DNA from: CAIUPE01 sp046092445 | Lineage (GTDB): Bacteria; Pseudomonadota; Alphaproteobacteria; Rhizobiales; Beijerinckiaceae | NCBI GenBank assembly: GCA_046092445.1 | Contig: JBJTDR010000067.1 | Coordinates: 1-26,265 of the forward strand | Direction: 5' to 3' | Length of the DNA: 26,265 nucleotides | Shown here: piece after piece, positions 8,117 through 16,547 of the stretch | How positions within the stretch are numbered: the first letter of the stretch is position 1 | Layout: each line of letters starts with the position of its first letter | The notes under the pieces: model-generated | Told to the model about the DNA's origin: nothing | The model's database searches: none | What the model saw: only the letters and a program-made list of their open reading frames with translations | Translations under genes and position numbers: made by a program

Positions 8117-9076
8117 TCAGGTGGTAGAGCGTGCCCCCGCATCCCCGTCCATCAGCGCCTCGACATGCGCGGCCACCGACAGAGCCAGTCCCTGAAGGTC
8201 ATAGCCGCCTTCCAGAACAGATACGATCCGTCCGTGCGCGTGCACATCTGCAAGAGCCATTAATTGCCGTGTTGCCCACGCAAAATCCGCTTCATCCAAC
8301 TGCAGATTACCGAGCGGATCATCGCGATGCGCGTCAAATCCGGCCGAGATGATCAGAAAATCGGGTCGAAATTCATGGAGGCGGGGAAGAACGATACCAT
8401 CAAAAGCGGCACGAAACGCCTCGCTTCCGTCTCCCGCCTGCATCGGAACATTCAGGATCGTGCCGAACGCGCCCGTCTCGTCTGCCGCGCCCGTACCCGG
8501 ATAAAGCGGCATTTCATGCGTGGATACATAGAGAACCGACGGATCAGACCAGAAAATATCCTGCGTCCCGTTTCCGTGATGCACATCCCAATCGATGATC
8601 GCCACGCGCTCAATGCCGTGAACAGCCTGTGCGTGCCGTGCCGCAATGGCGGCATTGTTGAAAAAACAAAAACCCATCGCCGTTTGCTGTTCGGCATGAT
8701 GTCCGGGCGGGCGGATTGCGGCGAAGGCATTTCGCGCACGCCCGCTCATCACCTGATCAACGGCATGGGTTGCAGCGCCTGCCCCGCGCAGCATCGCTGC
8801 CCGGCTTCCGGGAGAGAGCCACGTATCCGCATCGAGCCGCGCAATCCCGGATACCGGGCAGCTCTCCCCGATCGCCTGAATATACGCTGGCGGGTGACAG
8901 CGCTCGAGCATAACCTGATCTGCTTCAGGAGCCTCGTCACGCAGAAGAGCCTCGAAACGATGGCCCTTGAGCTTATCGTTGATCACCCTGATCCGGTCGG
9001 ACCGCTCGGGATGCCCCGATGGTGTCTGATGCTCCAGAAACGCAGGGTGGGAAACGAGGAGGGTGGTCAATGGCAT
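8117..9076 (-). CDS. Histone deacetylase family protein (class II HDAC / acetylpolyamine amidohydrolase-like)
   Basis: A 319-residue zinc hydrolase of the arginase/deacetylase superfamily that should remove acetyl groups from a small amine or lysine side chain in the cytoplasm. All active-site parts are visible: HPERSDRI near residue 22, RPPGHHA (H126, H127), the zinc ligands D164 and H166 in DWDVHHGNGT, D248 in GFDAH, and Y292 in EGGYD. Length and motifs fit the bacterial class II group (HDAH-like). The substrate cannot be told from sequence: acetylpolyamines, acetyl-lysine proteins or a metabolite are all possible. It is transcribed towards the antitoxin remnant and ends ten bases from it. 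Confidence 0.92.
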   Translation of the reverse strand: MPLTTLLVSHPAFLEHQTPSGHPERSDRIRVINDKLKGHRFEALLRDEAPEADQVMLERCHPPAYIQAIGESCPVSGIARLDADTWLSPGSRAAMLRGAGAATHAVDQVMSGRARNAFAAIRPPGHHAEQQTAMGFCFFNNAAIAARHAQAVHGIERVAIIDWDVHHGNGTQDIFWSDPSVLYVSTHEMPLYPGTGAADETGAFGTILNVPMQAGDGSEAFRAAFDGIVLPRLHEFRPDFLIISAGFDAHRDDPLGNLQLDEADFAWATRQLMALADVHAHGRIVSVLEGGYDLQGLALSVAAHVEALMDGDAGARSTT

Positions 9077-9143
9077 GCTCCCGGAACGAACGAGGCTGTC
9101 CGTTTCTCATCAACACCACACTAGCACCCTTGCATCTCGTTAC

Positions 9144-9419
9144 TCAATCGTCGCCACGAACCGATATCCGGCTGAACCCGGGCTTCGATTCGGCTTTCCC
9201 CGCTTTCAGCATCTCTGCTGCAGCAATAACTGCCGAAATGCCGATCTTCCCGAATGCCTTGGGCGCATGTGAGGTGGAGCTTTGCTTGGGTGGTTGTCGG
9301 GGTGCGACGGAGCCATGTGACGTGTTTGGATTTTCCATCTGCCTTTTCCTGCTTTCAGCCAGCCGGTACTGTAACACCGGTGCGGTCTCTCCATTGATCC
9401 GGTAATCAAGCAGGGACAT
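9144..9419 (-). CDS. Doubtful small ORF, hypothetical protein
   Basis: A 91-residue frame starting at ATG 9419, upstream of and co-directional with the deacetylase gene. The product is basic, with a glutamine/proline/serine-rich middle (residues 35-50) and a helix-like ISAVIAAAEMLKAGKAE stretch near the C-terminus. I recognise no family. There is no Shine-Dalgarno sequence before the ATG, and overlapping frames of similar length exist on the plus strand, so it may not be a gene. Confidence 0.3.
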   Translation of the reverse strand: MSLLDYRINGETAPVLQYRLAESRKRQMENPNTSHGSVAPRQPPKQSSTSHAPKAFGKIGISAVIAAAEMLKAGKAESKPGFSRISVRGDD

Positions 9420-9519
9420 GGCAGGTTTATGATAATTATGTGGCGGTCCGCTCGGCACGTACGCGCCAATCGGCGTCTTTGCCTGTCATCACGCTTGATT
9501 GATCACGTAAAACATAACG

Positions 9520-9548
9520 TTGCCCGAATACAGGCGTGTTGATACATA
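9520..9548 (+). promoter_or_regulatory. Candidate promoter of the HAD phosphatase gene
   Basis: TTGCCC (9520-9525) and TACATA (9543-9548) are spaced by 17 bases and lie 34 bases before the ATG at 9583. The match to a housekeeping promoter is moderate, and no other good pair was seen in the gap. Confidence 0.35.
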
Positions 9549-9582
9549 TCATCCGGATTTGAAACTGCAAAAAGGCTCGCCA

Positions 9583-10284
9583 ATGACCCTCAAGGCCATT
9601 CTTTTCGACAAGGACGGAACCCTTCTCGATTTCGACAAGACATGGGGCGAGGCTGGATATTCCGTTATGCGGCACATGACGGCGGGTGATGAAGACGCCT
9701 TCAATCGCCTCGTCGCACTCACCCACTACAACGTCGCAGAACGCCGCTACGAGCCGCCGTCCCACATGATTGCGAGTTCATCCGGCGATTATGGCCTCCT
9801 ATGGGCCGATGCACTCGGTCGGGCTGACCGTGAAGCCGTCGTCGAGGAAATCGACACGCTGTTCATGGCGGAGGCGCAACGCCGACTCGTCCCTGTCGGC
9901 AATCCGCTCGAAGTCATCACGACCCTGATCGCCCGCGGCTACAAAATCGGTATTGCAACCAATGACGGCGAGGCCGCCGCTCTCCAGCAAGCCGAAATCC
10001 TCGGCCTGGTGCCGCATCTCGATTATATTGCAGGTTACGATTCCGGCCATGGCCGCAAGCCGCATCCAGGGATGGTCACCGCCTTCATGACCCGTTTCGG
10101 CTATCAACCGCACGAAGTCGCCCTGGTCGGCGACTCGACCCACGATCTGCATGCCGCCCGCGCGGCAGGGGCCGTCGGCATCGCTGTCCTGAGTGGTCCT
10201 GCGGGCCATGACGACCTCGCACCCCATGCCGATCACGTCATCCCGTCCATCAACGAACTCGTTGCCCTGATCGACTCCCTGTAG
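9583..10284 (+). CDS. HAD-superfamily hydrolase, phosphoglycolate-phosphatase-like
   Basis: A 233-residue cytoplasmic phosphatase. The four HAD motifs are present: FDKDGTLLDF with the nucleophile D9 and D11, ATNDG (T125), the lysine in GRKPHPGM (K158), and VGDSTHDLHAA (D183, D187). A helical cap lies between motifs I and II, as in the Gph/PGP group, which clears 2-phosphoglycolate or similar small phosphoesters. The exact substrate is open. ATG 9583 is preceded by AAAAGG at about 9569-9574; the frame also extends to a TTG at 9520, but that overlaps the likely promoter. It is convergent with the oxidoreductase gene. Confidence 0.88.
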   Translation: MTLKAILFDKDGTLLDFDKTWGEAGYSVMRHMTAGDEDAFNRLVALTHYNVAERRYEPPSHMIASSSGDYGLLWADALGRADREAVVEEIDTLFMAEAQRRLVPVGNPLEVITTLIARGYKIGIATNDGEAAALQQAEILGLVPHLDYIAGYDSGHGRKPHPGMVTAFMTRFGYQPHEVALVGDSTHDLHAARAAGAVGIAVLSGPAGHDDLAPHADHVIPSINELVALIDSL

Positions 10285-10377
10285 CCTCGGTCCCGTCTCT
10301 TTCTTTGCCGGTGGTTCCCGTCGACACCAAATCGCGCAACGGGCAGGTATTATCCGTTGAACTCGAAATACCTCTTG

Positions 10378-11490
10378 TCAGCCTTTCTTGAGCGCAGCAC
10401 CAGACCACAGCTTCGGGCGCTCGCGATCATATTGCAACGGACGATGGAGATCAACGCCGAGTGCATCCGCCGCGTGCCATCCCCACCGCGGATTATCGAG
10501 AAATGCGCGCGCCAGAGCGATTTGATCCGCGTGCCCGTCCGCGAGGATTTTTTCCGCCTGCTCGGGCGAAACAATCATCCCGACCGCGCGCGTCACAATG
10601 CCGGTTTGCTTCTTGATCGCATCGGCAAAGCCAACCTGATAGCCCGGACCAACTGAAATCCGCGCCGCCGGATCAAGTCCGCCCGAACTGACACAGGCAT
10701 AGGCCGCTTCAAGCGCTTTCAAACGGCTCGTCAGAGTCACCGCATCATCAATTGTCACGCCGCCTTCCATCCAGTCGGATCCGGCAATGCGAACGCCAAC
10801 CGCAACCGACGCAGGCACCGCCGTTCGCACAGCTTGCATCAAATCAAGCGCCAGTTTCATCCGCTTTTCAGGCGTCCCGCCCCATGCATCCTGCCTTTTA
10901 TTGCTGACCGGCGAGAAAAACTGGTGAACCAGATAGCCATGCGTCATATGCAGCTCGATCACCTCGTATCCGAGGCGAACCGACCGCTTCGCCGCCTTCA
11001 CAAACGCCTCGATTGAGCGCTCAATCCCCGCCGCATCAAGTGCTTCCGGCGCATGCCATCCCGGCCCGAAGGGCTGGTCCGTCGAACTCACCGTCTGCCA
11101 AGGGTCGGCATCTGCCGTCAAAGCACCACCACCATCCCAAGGCACCTGCGCGGACGCCTTTCGCCCGGCATGCGCCAGCTGGATCCCGAATTTGGTCTCG
11201 GGCAGCGCAACCGCCCGCGCTGCCGCCAGCACCCGCGCCATGGCCCGCTCATTGGCGTCCGAATAAAGCCCGACGCAGCCATGCGTGATCCGGCCGCGCC
11301 GCTCGACGCCGGTCGCTTCGACCATCACAAGACCGGCCCCCGACATCGCCAGATTCATCACATGCTGCAAATGCCAGTCCGTCATGGACCCGTCATCCGC
11401 CGTGTATTGGCACATCGGCGCCACGGCAATGCGGTTCGGAACCGTTACGGGGCCGATTTTCAACGGGGAAAACAAAAGTGGATGCGACAT
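10378..11490 (-). CDS. NADH:flavin oxidoreductase, Old Yellow Enzyme family (YqjM-like)
   Basis: A 370-residue FMN-dependent TIM-barrel ene-reductase that reduces activated C=C bonds with NAD(P)H. It shows the features of the thermophilic-like/YqjM class: the active-site cysteine in APMCQYT (C27), HAGRK at 107-111, the substrate-binding histidine pair in HMTHGYL (H181, H184; the usual text is HxAHGYL), and SNKRQDAWGG. ATG 11490 is preferred over the in-frame TTG six bases earlier. It lies 27 bases behind the ureohydrolase gene on the same strand, so the two are probably co-transcribed. Physiological substrate unknown. Confidence 0.92.
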   Translation of the reverse strand: MSHPLLFSPLKIGPVTVPNRIAVAPMCQYTADDGSMTDWHLQHVMNLAMSGAGLVMVEATGVERRGRITHGCVGLYSDANERAMARVLAAARAVALPETKFGIQLAHAGRKASAQVPWDGGGALTADADPWQTVSSTDQPFGPGWHAPEALDAAGIERSIEAFVKAAKRSVRLGYEVIELHMTHGYLVHQFFSPVSNKRQDAWGGTPEKRMKLALDLMQAVRTAVPASVAVGVRIAGSDWMEGGVTIDDAVTLTSRLKALEAAYACVSSGGLDPAARISVGPGYQVGFADAIKKQTGIVTRAVGMIVSPEQAEKILADGHADQIALARAFLDNPRWGWHAADALGVDLHRPLQYDRERPKLWSGAALKKG

Positions 11491-11517
11491 GGTCAAACTT
11501 TCTGGAGAAAATAGTGG

Positions 11518-12564
11518 TTAAGCGCGTCGTTGTTCGATCGCGATATCAATGAGGCTCAGGATCGTAAACATCATCTGCGCCCCGGCCTGTGCCGTATTGC
11601 TCGTCGCGTCATATTGCGGCGCGACTTCGACAACATCGCCACCAACAATATTCAGCCCCTTCAGGCCGCGTAAAATCTCCAGCGCCTCGCGCGTCGTCAG
11701 CCCGCCGATTTCAGGCGTTCCGGTTCCGGGCGCAAAGGCCGGATCAAGACTGTCAACGTCAAACGACACATAGACCGGCCCGTCACCCACAACCGCACGC
11801 GCCTTCGCGATAATCGCCTCGATACCGAGCTTGGGAATTTCCTCGCCATGGATCACGGTCATGCCGCTCTCATAGGAAAACTCCCAGAGATATTCCGCAC
11901 CGCCCCGGATCCCGATCTGGATCACGCGCTCCGAATCGAGCACACCATCGAGAACCGCCTTCCGGAACGGCCCGCCATGATGAAACTTCGAGCCCTCATA
12001 AGGCCCCGACGTGTCGCAATGCGCATCGATATGCACCATCCCTACCGGCTTTGAACGGCCCAAAGCCTTCAAAATACTGCCCGTAATCGAATGATCGCCG
12101 CCGCACGAGACCGGAATAACCCCCGCATCGACGATTTTGGAGTAATAATCGAACAAATCCTCATGGCACGCCTCAAGGCTGAACCGGCTGCGAAACGGGA
12201 TATCTCCGACATCCGCGACCTTCAGGCTGGAAACCGGTGTCCGCCGCAATACATGTTCGAACGGCCCGATACGCTCGATCGCCCTTACCGCCCGAGGCCC
12301 GAGGCGCGCACCCGCCCGGTTTGTGACACCAAGATCCATCGGCACGCCGATCAGCGCCACATCAAGCCCTTTGAAATGCTCCGCATAGGCATTCGGCTGG
12401 TACGGCGCGCCAAAAAACGTGCCCGGTTCCGCAAACGGCCATTTCCGTCGCTCGCCCGAAAACACCGTATCGGCCACACGGCGAAATTCCGGATCAAACA
12501 CATCCCCGCCCGAGGCGTTCTCGTATTTCTGCCGGAGGCTCTCCAGCCGCTTGTCGTCAATCAT
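11518..12564 (-). CDS. Ureohydrolase: agmatinase/guanidinobutyrase family
   Basis: A 348-residue binuclear manganese (or nickel) enzyme of the arginase superfamily, which hydrolyses a guanidino group to urea and an amine. The metal ligands are in order: H158 in GGDHSI, D180/H182/D184 in DAHCDT, and D269/D271 in SFDVDSLDP, followed by APGTGTPE. The long N-terminal extension (about 60 residues before the core) fits the guanidinobutyrase/guanidinopropionase and guanidine-hydrolase branch as well as agmatinase. Substrate could be agmatine, 4-guanidinobutyrate or a relative; motifs alone do not decide. It is transcribed divergently from an aminotransferase gene and co-directionally with the flavin oxidoreductase. 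Confidence 0.9.
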   Translation of the reverse strand: MIDDKRLESLRQKYENASGGDVFDPEFRRVADTVFSGERRKWPFAEPGTFFGAPYQPNAYAEHFKGLDVALIGVPMDLGVTNRAGARLGPRAVRAIERIGPFEHVLRRTPVSSLKVADVGDIPFRSRFSLEACHEDLFDYYSKIVDAGVIPVSCGGDHSITGSILKALGRSKPVGMVHIDAHCDTSGPYEGSKFHHGGPFRKAVLDGVLDSERVIQIGIRGGAEYLWEFSYESGMTVIHGEEIPKLGIEAIIAKARAVVGDGPVYVSFDVDSLDPAFAPGTGTPEIGGLTTREALEILRGLKGLNIVGGDVVEVAPQYDATSNTAQAGAQMMFTILSLIDIAIEQRRA

Positions 12565-12725
12565 AAGCCATCACCATGAAAAATAATGCCCGACCACGCT
12601 TAAACCATTCCTGTACTCCTTGCCATCCACATGGCGATATCAATGATTAAATTCGGAGATCCATCTCGCCGGATCATCAACGACAGGCTATGCTTGCAAC
12701 CATCAATACTCGAGGAATCACATCA

Positions 12726-13907
12726 ATGCCGTCGAACAGTCCGCACGCGAACCGGCTCGTCCGTGATACAGGCTCACCTCCCATACCGGAGGCGCAAGGC
12801 TGGACCCGCAGCTATGATGGCGCGTTCGGACCGCTGATCGATCTCTCGCAGGCTGTCCCCGGCTATCCGCCCCATCCCGATATGCTGCGCCGTCTCTCGG
12901 AAGCAGCCGGCACCACAGCCGCTGCCCGCTATGGCGATATTTTAGGCGATCAACCCCTGCGAGAGGCTTACAGCGCTGAAATCGTCCGACGTTATAGTGG
13001 CAACGTCTCCGCGAATGACATTGCAATCACCGCCGGTTGCAATCAGGCCTTTGTCGTCACGATGATGACTATTGCCCGACAGGGTGACAGCGTGATCGTC
13101 CCGAGCCCCTGGTATTTCAACCATGACATGACGCTCGGCATGTTGGGCGTTAAAGCGGAACCCCTGCCTTGTCAGGCCGCGAACGGCTTCGTTCCTTCCT
13201 GTGCCCAAGCGGAAAAGCTCATCACCCCTTCCACTCGCGCAATTGTCCTCGTCACACCCAACAACCCGACCGGCTCAGTCTATCCCGCCGAAACCATCGC
13301 CGAATTCGCTGCACTCTGCCGAAAGCGCGGGCTCTGGCTTGTCGTTGACGAAACCTATCGCGATTTTCTCGCCCCCGATCACGGCGTGCCGCATCACCTG
13401 TTCGTCGCACCCCACTGGCGCGATCATGTCCTGCAACTATACTCCTTCTCGAAATCCTATTGTATCCCCGGTCACAGGATAGGCGCGATCACAGGCGGAC
13501 CGGCCATACTCGATGAAATCGCAAAAGTGCTCGATTGCGTTCAAATCTGCGCGCCCCGCGCCGCCCAGAAGGCGCTCACTTGGGCCATCCCCTCGCTTGA
13601 TGACTGGCGCGCCGCGAACACGGCAGAAATTCTCCGGCGCGTTACCGCTTTCAAAAACGCCTTTGCGCTCCTGCCCGAATGGCGGATTGACTCGATCGGT
13701 GCCTATTTCGCCTATGTGGCACATCCATTCACCGGCATTCCGGTTCAACGCGTCGCAGAACGCCTTGCTTCCGAGCGCGGTGTACTCGGCTTGCCCGGCC
13801 CCTTTTTCGGTGCAGGGCAGGAACAGCATATGCGGCTTGCTTTCGCCAATGTCACCGTCGAGTCGCTTGGCAGACTCCCCGAATACCTGAAAAATTTCAA
13901 ACCCTGA
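12726..13907 (+). CDS. Class I/II PLP-dependent aminotransferase, specificity unknown
   Basis: A 393-residue fold-type I aminotransferase. The family landmarks are present: TAGCNQAF at about 102-109, TPNNPTG at 177-183, DETYRDF (D208, Y211), and the PLP-binding lysine K243 in SFSKSYCIPGHR. I recall similar proteins with the LSQAVPGYPPHPD segment (residues 40-52) across rhizobial genomes, annotated only as aminotransferases. ATG 12726 was chosen because GAGG lies at 12712-12715; an ATG at 12690 is in frame but has no ribosome site. The divergent ureohydrolase suggests a shared role in amine or guanidino-compound breakdown (inference). Confidence 0.9.
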   Translation: MPSNSPHANRLVRDTGSPPIPEAQGWTRSYDGAFGPLIDLSQAVPGYPPHPDMLRRLSEAAGTTAAARYGDILGDQPLREAYSAEIVRRYSGNVSANDIAITAGCNQAFVVTMMTIARQGDSVIVPSPWYFNHDMTLGMLGVKAEPLPCQAANGFVPSCAQAEKLITPSTRAIVLVTPNNPTGSVYPAETIAEFAALCRKRGLWLVVDETYRDFLAPDHGVPHHLFVAPHWRDHVLQLYSFSKSYCIPGHRIGAITGGPAILDEIAKVLDCVQICAPRAAQKALTWAIPSLDDWRAANTAEILRRVTAFKNAFALLPEWRIDSIGAYFAYVAHPFTGIPVQRVAERLASERGVLGLPGPFFGAGQEQHMRLAFANVTVESLGRLPEYLKNFKP

Positions 13908-13948
13908 TAGCTTTTTTCCTGCCCCGCTAAGGCGAAGGAGACTCCTGA

Positions 13949-16051
13949 ATGAAAAATCTGGCCATTCTCATCGGTTTTGCCGCGGCTTTTCTTCTTGTCC
14001 TCGGCCTGTCGACCGGTGACGCGCAGACCATCGGGCTCGGGAGTGTCGGCGTCGCACTCGCAGTCACCACCTGGCTTTCAGCAGGAATCTCGCGCTTCCT
14101 GATGATTTTTGCTGCCATCTTCGGCGCTGAATTCGTCATCTTTGGCGCGATCTTTGTGCTCGATGCCAATGCGCTCTGGCCTACAGCACTCGCCGATTTC
14201 GTCCCGCCAGAGAGCCTGCCGATCACGGTCGGCATTTTCGGCATTATCGTCTTTGCCATTTCCTTCATCCCCGGCATCGTAAAAATCATGCGGATCGCCG
14301 ACCGCTTTTTCGATGGCCATGATATCACGACTGTCAAAATCTGGCCGTTCCCCTCGATCACGCTCACCGAGCAAACACTGGCCCGCACCATCATCGTCGC
14401 GCTCATTCTGATCAATCAGGGGCAGGTCGGTATTTCCGTCCGGCTCTCCTTCTTTAACCGCGACTGGTTCAACGCGATTCAGGAAAAGGACAGCGCGACA
14501 TTCTGGTCCTTGCTTTACACGGTCTTCCTGTTCTGGGCCGTCATCTACATCGTCATCGCCATTTTTGAGTATGTTATCCAGTCCCATCTGATGATCCGCT
14601 GGCGGCGCTGGCTCACAAGCCATTACATCGGCGACTGGTTGAACGAGGGAAGTCATTACAGAATGGCGCTTTCCGGGACCGGCGCCGATAACCCTGACCA
14701 GCGCATCGCCGAAGATGTCGACCAGTTCATCGGGCGCACCTATAGTTTCTCGATCTCGCTACTCGCGCAAGTCAGTTCGCTTGTCTCCTTCTCGATCATT
14801 TTATGGGGTATTTCCGCCAATTTCACCATTCCGGGCACCGAAATCGCGATCCCCGGCTTTCTCTTCTGGGTTGCCGTGCTCTATTCAGGCTTTGGCACCT
14901 TCGTCACCCATGTGATTGGCCGTCGTCTGATCCGCCTCAATTTCGAGCAACAGCGCTACGAAGCCGATTTCCGCTTCTCGCTCGCGCGTCTGCGGGAATA
15001 TGCCGAGCAAGTTGCCTTGCTCGGTGGGGAAAAACAGGAGCGCCGCTTCCTGATGGACCGCTTCGGCAATGTGATCCGGAATTTCTTCGCCATTGTCGCA
15101 CGCCGCAAACAATTGATGATGTTCACCGCCAGTTATGGCCAGATCAGCCCGATCATTCCCTATGTTGTGGCAGCGCCCTTCTACTTCATCGGCAAGATAC
15201 AGCTTGGTGTTCTCACACAAACTGCAAGTTCCTTCGGTCGGGTCGAAGGCTCGTTGAGCTTCTTCATCGATGCCTATGTCTCGCTGGCCGATTATCTCTC
15301 TGTCATCCAGCGTCTTGTGACTTTTGACGACGCAATCGAAAAAGCCCGCCGCATCGGCAATAAGCCGCCACGCATCGTGTTTTCGACAGAAGCAACAACG
15401 GGCATCTCCATCAGCGATCTGACCCTCAGCCTGCCCGATGGCCGCGAGATCGTGTCGGCAGAAGTGCAGTTCGAGCCGGGACAATCCGTCCTAATTTCGG
15501 GCCCGTCCGGCTCAGGCAAATCGACCTTGCTCCGAGCCATTGCCGGAATCTGGCCTTATGGCCACGGAAAAATCATCACTCCCGTCGATACAACCCTGAT
15601 GCTTCTCCCGCAAAAGCCCTATTTGCCATCAGGATCCTTGCGTGACTGTGTTGCCTATCCGTCCGACGAGGGCACCTATCTCGAAAAAGAAATCATCGAT
15701 GCGTTGAAAATCGTTGGTCTCGATCGCCTGATCACATCGCTTGATGATGCAACCAATTGGTCGCAACGCCTCTCCGGCGGCGAACAACAACGCCTCGCAA
15801 TCGCCCGCGCCTTGCTCGCACGCCCCGATTGGCTATTCCTCGACGAAGCCACCTCCGCGCTCGACGAGGACAGCGAAGCCTTTCTCTATCGCGCCCTGAA
15901 GGAGCATTTGAAGACAACAACGCTCATCTCCATCGGCCACCGCTCGACACTTAAAGCATTACATGACAAAGCAATCCGCATGGAACCCGAAGATTGGGGC
16001 GGATTCAGGGTCGTGCGGATGCAGGGGCCACCGGAGCGCGATAAAAAATAA
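13949..16051 (+). CDS. ABC transporter, membrane and ATPase domains fused, SbmA/BacA-like (YddA/ABCD type)
   Basis: A 700-residue inner-membrane protein. The N-terminal part carries several hydrophobic helices (from residue 1 to about 155) beyond the usual SbmA/BacA domain, whose signature (NRDWFNAIQEKD, about 168-179) starts next. The ATPase domain follows from about residue 485: Walker A GPSGSGKST at 518-526, signature LSGGEQQR near 608, Walker B LFLDEA near 631, then SIGHR. Relatives handle peptides, vitamin B12 or very long fatty acids; in rhizobia BacA and related proteins matter for envelope lipids and antimicrobial peptides. GAAGGAGA before the ATG is a strong ribosome site. The gap to the aminotransferase gene is 41 bases, so they may form an operon. 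Confidence 0.92.
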   Translation: MKNLAILIGFAAAFLLVLGLSTGDAQTIGLGSVGVALAVTTWLSAGISRFLMIFAAIFGAEFVIFGAIFVLDANALWPTALADFVPPESLPITVGIFGIIVFAISFIPGIVKIMRIADRFFDGHDITTVKIWPFPSITLTEQTLARTIIVALILINQGQVGISVRLSFFNRDWFNAIQEKDSATFWSLLYTVFLFWAVIYIVIAIFEYVIQSHLMIRWRRWLTSHYIGDWLNEGSHYRMALSGTGADNPDQRIAEDVDQFIGRTYSFSISLLAQVSSLVSFSIILWGISANFTIPGTEIAIPGFLFWVAVLYSGFGTFVTHVIGRRLIRLNFEQQRYEADFRFSLARLREYAEQVALLGGEKQERRFLMDRFGNVIRNFFAIVARRKQLMMFTASYGQISPIIPYVVAAPFYFIGKIQLGVLTQTASSFGRVEGSLSFFIDAYVSLADYLSVIQRLVTFDDAIEKARRIGNKPPRIVFSTEATTGISISDLTLSLPDGREIVSAEVQFEPGQSVLISGPSGSGKSTLLRAIAGIWPYGHGKIITPVDTTLMLLPQKPYLPSGSLRDCVAYPSDEGTYLEKEIIDALKIVGLDRLITSLDDATNWSQRLSGGEQQRLAIARALLARPDWLFLDEATSALDEDSEAFLYRALKEHLKTTTLISIGHRSTLKALHDKAIRMEPEDWGGFRVVRMQGPPERDKK

Positions 16052-16100
16052 GGGTCTTGCCGAATGCACTCTGGCTCCCCTGAAAGCGCCTTCGACGCGT

Positions 16101-16436
16101 TTACTGGAACAACAACTCGTTTTCGCGGATGATAATGATATCAACCTTGCAATAGTCGACATCGTAATCGAAATAAGTATCGTCCGTGAACGTAACCTGC
16201 GTTCGGACAACACAATTCCCCTCGCTTGTTCTGAAATCCATGATGAAGGTTTCACCTGGATTGATCCGGTCTCCGGAAATCCAGTTATTGGACCATTGGC
16301 CGCCCTCTTTGGTCCTGAAATGCCTGACTGGAACAGATGAACCATTGGTTACTTCAAACTTCCAACTATCCCTAGCATGAGCATTTGGCATTGAGCTAAA
16401 GGCTATTAACCCTGCCAATATTATTCTTTTTATCAT
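16101..16436 (-). CDS. Small exported protein, function unknown
   Basis: A 111-residue protein with a signal peptide (MIKRIILAGLIAF, cleavage after AHA at residue 21) and a mature domain of about 90 residues rich in beta-strand-like alternation, with two cysteines (in NCVV and DYCK) that could form a disulfide. It resembles, by my memory of the pattern, a family of small periplasmic proteins that read like W-x-F-x-V-N-G-S followed by an acidic FDTxFDYD-type stretch; no function is known to me. An AGGAG-like site (GGAGATC) precedes the ATG. Base composition is AT-richer than its neighbours, and the nearest genes on both sides are unrelated, so it could be a recent arrival. Confidence 0.75.
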   Translation of the reverse strand: MIKRIILAGLIAFSSMPNAHARDSWKFEVTNGSSVPVRHFRTKEGGQWSNNWISGDRINPGETFIMDFRTSEGNCVVRTQVTFTDDTYFDYDVDYCKVDIIIIRENELLFQ

Positions 16437-16547
16437 ATTGATCTCCTAGCATATATTGAATGAACAAATTTTTGACGAAATTTTAATTACATGCTTCCCG
16501 CACGAACGCAATGCACTTTCAGATGATCGTTCCAATCCGGAAAATTG

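Larger units (their letters stand above)
9077..9582. other. About 500 bases with no convincing gene
   Basis: This stretch separates the divergent deacetylase (-) and HAD phosphatase (+) genes. It holds the doubtful minus-strand ORF at 9144-9419 and, near its right end, a candidate promoter for the HAD gene. A short CGCC-AATC-GGCG hairpin lies at about 9469-9480. I see no RNA gene signature or mobile-element ends. It may contain a decayed gene. Confidence 0.5.

Noticed and set aside
8264..9124. Long plus-strand open frame of 286 codons
   Set aside because: It is antisense to the histone deacetylase gene, which has complete active-site motifs on the minus strand.
9019..9405. Plus-strand open frame with many cysteines in the 9-kb gap
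   Set aside because: No ribosome site and no recognisable pattern; it overlaps the deacetylase start and the equally doubtful minus-strand ORF.
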